Shown: piece after piece, positions 55,013 through 63,032 of the stretch
How positions within the stretch are numbered: position 1 is the first letter of the stretch
Layout of the letters: each line of letters starts with the position of its first letter
Origin: Pinibacter aurantiacus
GTDB taxonomy: Bacteria > Bacteroidota > Bacteroidia > Chitinophagales > Chitinophagaceae
Length of the DNA: 64,000 nucleotides
Assembly (NCBI RefSeq): GCF_019130065.1
Contig: NZ_JAHSPG010000014.1
Location: 124,001-188,000 of the forward strand
Reading direction: 5' to 3'
Position numbers and translations under genes: made by a program
Notes under the pieces: model-generated
The model's database searches: none
The model's input: only the letters and a program-made list of their open reading frames with translations
Told to the model about the DNA's origin: nothing

Positions 55013-56785
55013 ATGCAAAAACTAAAAAGTGGTTTTATCATAAAATCATTATTGCAGATACTTGCAGTTGTGTTTGCAATACCGGCCCTGGGCCAATCCA
55101 GCACTGAAACATGGAATGATCAACAGTTTAAGCTTGACATTCTTCCTCATCAAATGAACTATCCCTGGGAAATAACTTACGGACCTGATGACTCTCTTTG
55201 GATCACAGAAACCAAAGGTTACGTTATCACGAAAATGCATCCTGGAAATGGAGGCTACCGCTCGCTTAAGGATCTGAATTCATTTAAAAAATACAACCCT
55301 TCAACAGTGGGCATTGGCCCGCAGGGTGGCCTGATGGGCATGGCGCTTCATCCTCAATTACTAAGTGGAAAACCTTACGTGTACGTTGCAATGGTGTATG
55401 ATTATTTGCCCAATACCGGCACACCCAACAACAGCAGTTGCGGCACCGGCATGTGTTACTACAGAACAATGGTGCTTCGTTTTACTTACAACACGGCAAC
55501 AAAATCTTTAAGCACAAAAGCAGACACTTTAATTGCAAACCTGCCGGGAAGCAATGACCATAACTCCGGAAGACTTGCAATTGGCCCCGCACCCAATTAT
55601 TATGTTTTCTACACAATTGGAGACATGGGCGCAGGACAATTCAACAATGCATCAAGAACCAACAACGCGCAGGACACAACGGTGTATGAAGGAAAAGTTT
55701 TACGATTCAACAGCGAGCCGGATTCAGATGCAGATGATGTGACCGACCCATACAATCAGTGGATACCGAATGATAATCCGTTTGCGAGCCCAAGCTCGGG
55801 GAACAGACTTGCAATCTACTCTTACGGTCATAGAAATGCACAAGGGCTTGTGTGGGCCAAAGTCAACGGTGTCGATAAACTATACAGCTCAGAGCACGGC
55901 GATAAATCTGACGATGAAGTGAATGATATTCAAATGGGCCACAACTATGGCTGGCCAAAGGTTGCAGGTATGCCGGACAACAACTATAGCTCTCTGGATG
56001 CATATCCCAACAACAACAAATTGGCGAATAAAAACATCAATTACAGGGAAGACACTTTTGCTGTCAATCATGATCTCACGAGGCCTTTGTTTGTATTGTT
56101 TAATGCCGCCGCATCTAACATTAAAGCAGACGGAACAAACATTTACACATGGCAAACCGTGGCACCTTCAAGTATCGATTACTATGGTTCAGGCATTATT
56201 CCAGGATGGAAAAATTCTCTGCTTGTAACCTCACTTAAATATGGAATGTATCGCCTGAAACTGAAGACTGCCGGGGATTTTGTTGACAGCACTATAACCC
56301 CAAACCTGGTTGATACACTTCCTTATCTTCATGGCTATCGAATGAGGGACCTCGCCATTGCACCTACGGGAGATACGCTGTTTTTTATTGCTGATAATAC
56401 CGGCAATACATCCGGCCCTACCGGCGGTTTTGATGGTTCGGGCAGTAGTAATACAACACTTGGCGGGGGAAAAGTTATAAGACTGGTTTACCTCACAACG
56501 CTTCCAAAAAAAGATCCGGACCCATTCAAGCCTTTCCAGGAAAGCTTTACAAAGATCTATCCTAATCCTGCATCGTCTTACCTCAATGTGCAAACGAAGC
56601 CTGGCATTAAGAAACCTTTGCTTATACAGTTATTTGATATGAACGGCAGACGAATTGTAGAAACAACCACCTCCCAGGATAACATAACACTTGATGTAAG
56701 CAAAGTTGCTGCGGGAATGTATTTCCTCAAAGTTTCAAATGGTTACGGAGCTTTGGTTACAACAGATAAAGTAGTGATTAATTAG
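55013..56785 (+). CDS. PQQ-dependent sugar dehydrogenase-like protein with T9SS sorting domain
   Basis: A 590-residue secreted protein. Residues 1-27 are a signal peptide. The body is a six-bladed glucose/sorbosone dehydrogenase (GSDH) propeller with the motifs WITETKG, GLMGMALHPQ, DHNSGRLAIGP and YGHRNAQGL. The last 75 residues are a T9SS sorting domain (YPNPASSYLNVQ, then AAGMYFLKVSNG). It should oxidise an aldose on the cell surface using PQQ supplied from outside, since no pqq genes are in view. Confidence 0.88.
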   Translation: MQKLKSGFIIKSLLQILAVVFAIPALGQSSTETWNDQQFKLDILPHQMNYPWEITYGPDDSLWITETKGYVITKMHPGNGGYRSLKDLNSFKKYNPSTVGIGPQGGLMGMALHPQLLSGKPYVYVAMVYDYLPNTGTPNNSSCGTGMCYYRTMVLRFTYNTATKSLSTKADTLIANLPGSNDHNSGRLAIGPAPNYYVFYTIGDMGAGQFNNASRTNNAQDTTVYEGKVLRFNSEPDSDADDVTDPYNQWIPNDNPFASPSSGNRLAIYSYGHRNAQGLVWAKVNGVDKLYSSEHGDKSDDEVNDIQMGHNYGWPKVAGMPDNNYSSLDAYPNNNKLANKNINYREDTFAVNHDLTRPLFVLFNAAASNIKADGTNIYTWQTVAPSSIDYYGSGIIPGWKNSLLVTSLKYGMYRLKLKTAGDFVDSTITPNLVDTLPYLHGYRMRDLAIAPTGDTLFFIADNTGNTSGPTGGFDGSGSSNTTLGGGKVIRLVYLTTLPKKDPDPFKPFQESFTKIYPNPASSYLNVQTKPGIKKPLLIQLFDMNGRRIVETTTSQDNITLDVSKVAAGMYFLKVSNGYGALVTTDKVVIN

Positions 56786-56846
56786 GCAATTCAAATATGT
56801 TTTCGGCGTCAAGCATTCGTTAGTTTTTGGTTATTTACACAAAAAG

Positions 56847-56880
56847 AAAACCGGCTGAATATTCAAGCCGGTTTTTCTTT
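56847..56880. terminator. Bidirectional terminator
   Basis: AAAACCGGCT (56847-56856) and AGCCGGTTTT (56866-56875) form a stem with T-runs, between the convergent PQQ-dehydrogenase and lipoprotein genes. Confidence 0.85.
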
Positions 56881-56897
56881 TTTATAATAAGCAAGTA

Positions 56898-57455
56898 TTA
56901 CAAACCAATTTCAATTTTGTATTTGATGGTTGCTTTGCAAGTAAGCGCCTTGGTAGTTGCTTTACGAAGTGTGCCGGAAAGTTTATAGGAGAAACTTGTT
57001 GAACTAAAATAAGGTTTCAGATCAAGGGTGGTATTTACCGGCAGATTTAAAGTTGACGCTACTGTTTCAGGATTGCTCGTCAATGCTGCAATACTAACCA
57101 ATGTAGCGTTTGTGTTGGAAGACATTTCCGCGCTGCATGCCGAAACATTTCCGAAGGAGTTCAAATCATCCGAATTGGTAATCGTAAGCACGCATGACTC
57201 AAGCTTTACAGATTTGATATTGATAAGGCCGTAGCTTTTTCCTGCCTGCTCTTTGATAAGGCTGTCAATGTACAAAGAAGTATTGAACTGAGAGAGAACG
57301 CCGCTTCCAGCATTGCTTGGCTGAATGGTGAAATCAACATCTGCAGATTGTGCCGTAACGTTAATGCTGATCAGATCTTTTACTTTGTTGCAAGAAGAAC
57401 AAACTGTTAAAAACAAAAATGCAAAAGCGCTTAGCTTCAGGGTAAGTAGTTTCAT
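56898..57455 (-). CDS. Lipoprotein of unknown function
   Basis: A 185-residue protein with a lipobox at its signal peptide (FLTVCSSC, Cys at about residue 19 or 22). The mature part is beta-rich (YKLSGTLRK and CKATIKYKIEI at the end) with little helix. No family was recognised. It stands alone on the minus strand. Confidence 0.65.
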   Translation of the reverse strand: MKLLTLKLSAFAFLFLTVCSSCNKVKDLISINVTAQSADVDFTIQPSNAGSGVLSQFNTSLYIDSLIKEQAGKSYGLINIKSVKLESCVLTITNSDDLNSFGNVSACSAEMSSNTNATLVSIAALTSNPETVASTLNLPVNTTLDLKPYFSSTSFSYKLSGTLRKATTKALTCKATIKYKIEIGL

Positions 57456-57522
57456 CGAGTGTAGATTAAAATTTCGGCAAAGATATAGTTCTAATGACAG
57501 TATGCAAGTGGGACATCATAAT

Positions 57523-57626
57523 AAACTGAATAACTGATTAACCGAATAACTGAGTGGTTGATAGTTGTAATGCAAAATTGAAAGTGAACTACTCAGTTAT
57601 TCAGTCATTCAGTTATTCGGTTATTC
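57523..57626. repeat. Inverted-repeat island F
   Basis: Arms of AATAACTGA-type units (57523-57561) facing TCAGTTATTC-type units (57586-57626) with a 24-bp centre. It lies between the lipoprotein start and the fumarase terminator. Confidence 0.7.
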
Positions 57627-57630
57627 CTAA

Positions 57631-57660
57631 AAGCAAAAAGCCCTGAAACATCAGAGCTTT
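57631..57660 (-). terminator. Terminator of fumC
   Basis: On the minus strand AAAGCTCTGA, a TGTT loop, TCAGGGCTTT and a T-rich tail, directly after the fumC stop. Confidence 0.75.
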
Positions 57661-57681
57661 TGCAAAAAACTATTCTTGTTC

Positions 57682-59079
57682 TTATATCTTTCCTACCATG
57701 TTTGCAGGTATTACCCACTCGTCGAATTGCTCTGGAGTAACGTAACCAAGCTTCACGGCCATTTCTTTCAAGGTAGTTCCTTCTTTGTGTGCTGTCTGTG
57801 CTATTTCGGCTGCTTTGTAGTAACCGATCTTTGTGTTCAAAGCAGTAACAAGCATCAAAGAATTATCTACGTGTGCCTTGATGTTTGCTTCAATTGGTTC
57901 GATACCCACTGCGCATTTATCGTTGAAGCTCACACAACCTTCACCGATCAGTCTTGCGCTGTGCAGGAAGTTATAAATCATTACGGGTTTGAACACGTTC
58001 AATTCGAAGTGCCCGGTTGCACCGCCAATGTTGATGGTAACATCGTTACCCAATACCTGTGCAGCAATCATTGTTAACGCCTCACATTGTGTTGGGTTTA
58101 CTTTGCCAGGCATAATAGATGAACCCGGCTCATTATCCGGAATGAACAATTCACCAATACCGCTGCGAGGGCCACTTGATAACATGCGCACGTCGTTCGC
58201 AATTTTCATCAAACTAACGGCAACTGTTTTCAACGCACCATGCGCTTCTACGATTGCATCGTGAGCAGCGAGAGATTCGAATTTATTTTCTGCAGTAACA
58301 AAAGGCAAGCCTGTTAATGCAGCAATATGTTTCGCCACATTCTCAGAGTAGTTTGGAGGCGTGTTGATACCTGTACCAACAGCAGTTCCACCAAGTGCCA
58401 ATTCTGACAAATGCGCCAATGTATTTTTGATCGCTTTTAATCCGTGGTTCAATTGAGAAACATATCCGCTGAACTCCTGTCCTACTGTTAATGGTGTAGC
58501 GTCCATGAAGTGTGTACGACCTATTTTCACCACGTGCATGTAAGCCTTGCTTTTTTCTGCAAGTGTGTCACGCAATTTTTCAACCCCCGGAATTGTTACA
58601 TCCAACAACATCTTATATGCTGCAATGTGCATCGCTGTTGGGAAAGTATCGTTCGAAGATTGAGATTTGTTTACATCATCGTTCGGATGAAGGAATTTTT
58701 CTTTGTCTTCCAGTTTACCGCCGTTCAACACGTGACCGCGATAAGCAACGACTTCGTTTACGTTCATGTTGCTCTGCGTACCGCTACCGGTTTGCCAAAC
58801 TACCAGAGGGAAATAGTCATCCAGCTTTCCTTCCTGTATTTCATCGCACACTTTACCGATCATGTCACTTTTTTCTTTTGGCAAAACGCCTGCTTCAAAG
58901 TTGGTGATGGCTGCAGCCTTTTTCAGGTATGCAAATGCACGGATGATCTCTTTCGGCATGCGATTGATGTCCTGTGCAATTTTGAAGTTTTCTATACTGC
59001 GTTGCGTTTGTGCACCATAATACGCGTCCACAGGCACTTTTACCTCGCCCATGGTATCTTTTTCTATGCGGTAACCCAT
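57682..59079 (-). CDS. fumC: Class II fumarate hydratase
   Basis: A 465-residue fumarase of the aspartase/fumarase superfamily, catalysing fumarate to malate in the TCA cycle. The signature [11 protein letters not shown] (about 317-327) and [10 protein letters not shown] are present, with the catalytic His in [10 protein letters not shown] and [12 protein letters not shown]. Start taken at the ATG at 59079 ([12 protein letters not shown]); 13 further upstream residues are unlikely. Has its own terminator. Confidence 0.95.
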   Translation of the reverse strand: MGYRIEKDTMGEVKVPVDAYYGAQTQRSIENFKIAQDINRMPKEIIRAFAYLKKAAAITNFEAGVLPKEKSDMIGKVCDEIQEGKLDDYFPLVVWQTGSGTQSNMNVNEVVAYRGHVLNGGKLEDKEKFLHPNDDVNKSQSSNDTFPTAMHIAAYKMLLDVTIPGVEKLRDTLAEKSKAYMHVVKIGRTHFMDATPLTVGQEFSGYVSQLNHGLKAIKNTLAHLSELALGGTAVGTGINTPPNYSENVAKHIAALTGLPFVTAENKFESLAAHDAIVEAHGALKTVAVSLMKIANDVRMLSSGPRSGIGELFIPDNEPGSSIMPGKVNPTQCEALTMIAAQVLGNDVTINIGGATGHFELNVFKPVMIYNFLHSARLIGEGCVSFNDKCAVGIEPIEANIKAHVDNSLMLVTALNTKIGYYKAAEIAQTAHKEGTTLKEMAVKLGYVTPEQFDEWVIPANMVGKI

Positions 59080-59173
59080 ATTGATAGTTTTTAATTTTAG
59101 CGGCGTAAAGGTAAACAATGTGCTAATTTGAAAATTTGAAAATTTGAAAATTCATTTGGTGCGGCTGGAAGAC

Positions 59174-59320
59174 AGAACGCCCGCCAGAATGACTTTAGTC
59201 GGGCAGGCAGATTTTCATGATTGTCATGATTTGTTAGGATTTTTTATCCATTTAATTTTAAGAAGAGACTTTGCCCTTTCAGATCATGATTATCATGAGA
59301 ATCATGAGAATCTGCGTTCT
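59174..59320. repeat. Inverted-repeat island G with interrupted arm
   Basis: Left arm AGAACG (59174) continuing after a 28-bp insert as CAGATTTTCATGATTGTCAT (59208 on), facing the right arm ATCATGATTATCATGAGAAT to GCGTTCT (59283-59320). Removing the insert makes the arms match across the junction. Upstream, AATTTGAAA is repeated about three times (59125-59152). It lies between fumC and the enoyl-CoA hydratase gene. Confidence 0.75.
59180..59207. repeat. 28-bp REP-like element interrupting an inverted-repeat arm
   Basis: Begins CCCGCC and ends GTCGGGCAGG like the 26-bp element at 46112-46137. Its removal restores the left arm of island G exactly (AGAACG joined to CAGATT, as in the reverse complement of the right arm). 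Confidence 0.7.
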
Positions 59321-59326
59321 AACGGC

Positions 59327-60106
59327 CTATCGGCCTGTAAACTCAGGTTTTCTCTTCTCAAGGAAAGCCCCAGCCCCTTCTTTCAAGTCTTCAGTGGCAA
59401 AGCATTCGCCGAATTTCTTGATTTCGAAATCGTAGCCCTGCTGCGTGTGGTCGAAATTGTTGACGCACTCGATCACTTTTGCAACGGCTAATGGTGCTTT
59501 TGCATGGATAACCTGTAAAATTGATTTTACAGTGTTTAGCAAATCTTCCTGTTTAACAATATTGTTGGCGATACCGTATTGTGCGGCTTGTTCTGCCGAG
59601 ATCATTTCGCCCGTCATTAACAACTGCATTGCCCTGCCCTTGCCTACAACTTGCACCAGCCGTTGTGTTCCACCATATCCCGGGATCAATCCCAGGTTTA
59701 CCTCGGGTTGGCCAAACTTTGCATTCTCGCTGGCAATAATAAAATGACAGGAAAGCGCCAGTTCGCAACCACCGCCCAAAGCGAAACCGTTCACTGCTGC
59801 TACAATTGGTTTTGGAGAATTTTCTATTTTATCGAAAACGGATTGTTGTCCTTTGCGTGCAAGTTCTTCGCCCTGTGAAGGGTCCAATTGTAAAAATTCG
59901 CTGATGTCGGCACCAGCCACAAATGATTTTGGACCAGAACCGGTGATGATGGCCGATTTAATGGCACTGTTATTATACACTTCGTCAACTGCAGAGGACA
60001 GCTCTTCAATTACCGTTTTATTCAGCGCATTGAGTTTATCCGGCCTGTTGATGGTAATAACAAGTGTTTCATTTTCAACCGATGTAAGCAATGTTTGATA
60101 ATTCAT
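59327..60106 (-). CDS. Enoyl-CoA hydratase/isomerase
   Basis: A 259-residue crotonase-fold enzyme. The oxyanion-hole motifs SFVAGADISEF and NGFALGGGCELAL (about 98-110) are present, as are GLIPGYGGTQRL and the Glu residues typical of hydratases (E111, E131 region). It hydrates trans-2-enoyl-CoA in beta-oxidation or a related pathway. A companion acyl-CoA enzyme is not adjacent. Confidence 0.93.
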   Translation of the reverse strand: MNYQTLLTSVENETLVITINRPDKLNALNKTVIEELSSAVDEVYNNSAIKSAIITGSGPKSFVAGADISEFLQLDPSQGEELARKGQQSVFDKIENSPKPIVAAVNGFALGGGCELALSCHFIIASENAKFGQPEVNLGLIPGYGGTQRLVQVVGKGRAMQLLMTGEMISAEQAAQYGIANNIVKQEDLLNTVKSILQVIHAKAPLAVAKVIECVNNFDHTQQGYDFEIKKFGECFATEDLKEGAGAFLEKRKPEFTGR

Positions 60107-60139
60107 ACCTTAGTAAATTATTTGCCTAAGATAGACACT

Positions 60140-60222
60140 TATAAGGATTCGCCCTTCGACAAGCTCAGGATGAGAGCACGAACTTACTGTCACCCTGAAC
60201 TTGTCGAAGGGTAAACCCTTAT
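60140..60222. repeat. Inverted-repeat island H (CTTCGACAAGCTCAGG type)
   Basis: CCCTTCGACAAGCTCAGG (from 60152) faces CCTGAACTTGTCGAAGGG (to 60211), within outer ATAAGG/CCTTAT. This motif is a widely dispersed repeat in Bacteroidota genomes. It lies between divergent genes and so is not a terminator. Confidence 0.75.
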
Positions 60223-60263
60223 CAGCGTTATAGCATACAACAACATCGAATTATTTTGCTCTC

Positions 60264-60866
60264 ATGAATTTACTTAGTTTAATTACTTATACCGGGATAT
60301 TTGTGTTTGCGGGCACCGGTGCATTCAAAGCGAGAACCTACCAGATGGATATTTTCGGAGCATGCGTATTGGCCTTTGTAACGGCCTATGGTGGAGGAAC
60401 TTTGCGCGATCTGTTAATTGGCGTACGTCCCGTAAACTGGGTGAACGATTACCTGGCATTGGGTCTTGTTTTTTCTGCCACATTGATCACGTTTATTTTC
60501 AAGCTCAATTATGAGCGCTTCAAAAGAACCATATTCATTACAGACGCTATTGGCCTTGGTTTATTTACCGCTGCAGGAATAGAAAAAAGTATTTTACTTG
60601 GCATAAATGAAATGTATGCAGTGGTGATGGGTGTTATCACGGCGTCCTTTGGAGGGCTGCTGGCTGATGTACTCTGCAATGCCGTTCCCAATTTATTTAA
60701 ACGTGGCGAACTCTATGCTACGGCCTGCGCCATCGGCGGCGTTGTGTATGTACTGTTGCGCAAAGCAGGCTTCGAGCAAAATATTAACCTGGTTTTGTGT
60801 GTAGTTATTGTGGTGCTCACGAGAATTATCTCGAAGTGGAAGAGAGTGGAGCTGCCGGAGATCTAG
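60264..60866 (+). CDS. TRIC-type cation channel (UPF0126)
   Basis: A 200-residue protein with about seven transmembrane helices arranged as two related halves. Each contains a glycine-rich motif (AYGGGTLRDLLIG near 47-59 and ASFGGLLADVLCN near 128-140), as in the UPF0126/TRIC family. TRIC proteins form trimeric potassium-permeable channels. Ends with TAG at 60864-60866, the last base of which begins the next inverted repeat. Confidence 0.9.
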   Translation: MNLLSLITYTGIFVFAGTGAFKARTYQMDIFGACVLAFVTAYGGGTLRDLLIGVRPVNWVNDYLALGLVFSATLITFIFKLNYERFKRTIFITDAIGLGLFTAAGIEKSILLGINEMYAVVMGVITASFGGLLADVLCNAVPNLFKRGELYATACAIGGVVYVLLRKAGFEQNINLVLCVVIVVLTRIISKWKRVELPEI

Positions 60867-60959
60867 TTGAGAGTTGAGAGTTGAGAATGGAGAGTTGCTT
60901 TCTATTATTACATCATAACGTATTTTCAACTCTCAACTCTCAACTCTCAATTCTCAACT
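60866..60959. repeat. Inverted-repeat island I, GTTGAGA units
   Basis: Left arm: GTTGAGA repeated about four times (60866-60897). Right arm: CTCAAC-type units (60928-60959) reading as the same heptamer on the other strand. The centre is 30 bp. It fills the convergent gap exactly, starting in the TRIC stop codon and ending five bases before the transglutaminase stop codon (60964-60966). Confidence 0.85.
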
Positions 60960-60963
60960 AACC

Positions 60964-61935
60964 TCACTGCTGTTGCTGCATTTCCTGGAACCTCCTGTAA
61001 CTATTCTCCGGCATTGCAGGATTGTGTGATTGATAAGAAACGACCATTGGCATTTCGATGACATTGTTATTATTTACAGCGATTTTTGATAAGCCGTTTT
61101 CTATACTTACAGAAACCTCAAGGCGGTGATCGGAAGAGCCTTTGTACGTACCTTTCACAGGTGTGCAATCTCCAAAATTTCTTCCGATGGCAAGACGCAC
61201 ATGACGATCGCTAACAACACAATTGTTGGTAGGATCAAGACCTATCCATCCGTAAAAAGGAATATAAGCTTCCACCCAGGCGTGCGTAGCGCCTTCGCCG
61301 CGCAACTCGTGATTTTTAGGACAGATGTAGCCGCTTACATAACGCGCCGGAATGTTGATCATGCGAAGCATAAGTAAAAGCAAGTGGGCAAAATCCTGGC
61401 ACACGCCTGCTTTCAATTTCCACACATCATCAATTTCCGTTTCTATGTTTGTAACACCCTTTTTGTATTCAAAATTATTGTAGACAAACGCGGAGAGCGC
61501 CTGTGCATTGTAAAACGGCGGCTGCTTTTCATTTACAATTTGAGTAACTGCATCACATATATCCCTGTAACATTTAAAAGCATCAATCTTTAAAAAATCC
61601 ATGTAAGGAAATTGCTCGCTGAGAAATGAAAGATTCTCCCACTGCATGTTTGCGGGCGTGTCATCTGCGGGCAACAGCACTGGATGTGTAATTACGTCTA
61701 TGGTTGAAAATATCGTAAGTTCTGTGTGCGGACGAATGATAGAGAACACGCCCACCTGGTTGTTGAAATAATCGGTAAACAACTCGATTGCTGGTTTATA
61801 AGAAATTTTGAGGTCATGCTTTTTCACTTCCTGCAATTGATCGTTTACCGGGTACAGCATAATCTGGTTGGTGCAATCAATTACCGTAGAAGCGTATGAA
61901 TAGCGCGTAATGTGCTTGATGGAATAAGATGGCAT
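60964..61935 (-). CDS. Transglutaminase-like protein (bacterial transglutaminase N-domain type)
   Basis: A 323-residue protein with an N-terminal beta domain (about 1-130) and a transglutaminase core. The catalytic Cys is in KAGVCQDFAHL (about 178-188) and the His/Asp pair in THAWVEAYIPFYGWIGLDP (about 215-235). No signal peptide. Together with the alpha-E and ATP-grasp genes (same strand, 32 bp and 132 bp gaps) it forms a conserved three-gene set thought to make or modify peptide-like products. Its substrate is unknown. Confidence 0.9.
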   Translation of the reverse strand: MPSYSIKHITRYSYASTVIDCTNQIMLYPVNDQLQEVKKHDLKISYKPAIELFTDYFNNQVGVFSIIRPHTELTIFSTIDVITHPVLLPADDTPANMQWENLSFLSEQFPYMDFLKIDAFKCYRDICDAVTQIVNEKQPPFYNAQALSAFVYNNFEYKKGVTNIETEIDDVWKLKAGVCQDFAHLLLLMLRMINIPARYVSGYICPKNHELRGEGATHAWVEAYIPFYGWIGLDPTNNCVVSDRHVRLAIGRNFGDCTPVKGTYKGSSDHRLEVSVSIENGLSKIAVNNNNVIEMPMVVSYQSHNPAMPENSYRRFQEMQQQQ

Positions 61936-61967
61936 TGTTCTCTTTTTAAAATGTCAGACAATGTTGT

Positions 61968-62900
61968 TTACGTGTTGCCGAAATAAAATTGATTGAATGA
62001 ATTGGCAACCTCTACCAGTTCGGATCGTGTTTGATAAATAAAACGCTGCAGCTCATCAACGCTTGCTGCGCGAATGTTGCTATACTTTACGTTGTTCATT
62101 GCTTTTCCTATAAGAAACTCTAACCGGCTGTAGCTTTCAGGCAAACTCTCGGCATTCAGCCGTTCAAAATAATTCGACACTTGCTGCAAACAGTATAAGA
62201 TCGAATGCGGGTAATTGGTATTGTACAAAATCATTTGCAACACATTATCCGGGGTAAATGTGCCGCGGTAAATTTTGTAGTACAACTCATAGCCTGAAAG
62301 AGAATGCAGCAATGATCGCAGGTGCGCTTCCATTGGCATCTTCAGTTCGTAGTTTAGTTCCTGCAACTTGATGCTTAGGATATCGGCGGAGAGAAACGCT
62401 CTCTCTAACATTTTGCCGATGTTCAGGTAATTGAATCCTTCACCCCGAGGCATCGTAATATCAACGGTTCCATTGTAAGAAAAACTGTGCTCGATCAAAT
62501 CATCCAGCACCGTTACAGGATCACCCACTCTTACCTGCAATTGCATGTTTGAATTGCGTATGACATGGTAGTAATCATTAAGGCATTGCCACATTTCCTT
62601 TGTGATGTGATCCTGTACAGCTCTTGCACATTCCCGCGATCTAATGATGTTGTTGATCACCGAAGAAACATTGTTCCGGTCGAGTAAAATGTGCTCCAAT
62701 ACCTTTGACGAATCTCTATCGATGTCGTCAATTTCATTTGCATGTAAAACACTGTAAGTATTCAAAACAGAGCGCCAGCTAAAGTGAAGGATCTCTTCCT
62801 GCGATGAAATGTAGCTTGTGCGCAGAATGCGCAACATGCCGTTGGTTCGCTCCATGTAACGGGCCATCCAATAGATTGTATCTGCTACCCGGCTTAACAT
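61968..62900 (-). CDS. Alpha-E domain protein
   Basis: A 310-residue all-helical protein of the alpha-E (DUF403) family. It starts MLSRVADTIYWMARYMERTN, the family signature, and contains conserved RSRECARAVQDHITKEMW. It always accompanies the circularly permuted ATP-grasp enzyme, so the two probably act as a complex, with alpha-E as accessory. It lies 132 bp from the ATP-grasp gene on the same strand. Confidence 0.9.
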   Translation of the reverse strand: MLSRVADTIYWMARYMERTNGMLRILRTSYISSQEEILHFSWRSVLNTYSVLHANEIDDIDRDSSKVLEHILLDRNNVSSVINNIIRSRECARAVQDHITKEMWQCLNDYYHVIRNSNMQLQVRVGDPVTVLDDLIEHSFSYNGTVDITMPRGEGFNYLNIGKMLERAFLSADILSIKLQELNYELKMPMEAHLRSLLHSLSGYELYYKIYRGTFTPDNVLQMILYNTNYPHSILYCLQQVSNYFERLNAESLPESYSRLEFLIGKAMNNVKYSNIRAASVDELQRFIYQTRSELVEVANSFNQFYFGNT

Positions 62901-63032
62901 ACTTTCCTGTTTAGTGTTTAGTAAAAAATAATAATGATGCTTAACTCATGTTAACAGGACGGCCTGTACCTTTTCGCAGGCAAGCAATTCGTTGTATCTG
63001 AAGTGTGTGATATTTATTTATTGTAAGTGCTC

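Noticed and set aside
59445-60098. Several plus-strand open frames inside the enoyl-CoA hydratase gene
   Set aside because: All are antisense to a gene with clear catalytic motifs and share its codon pattern.
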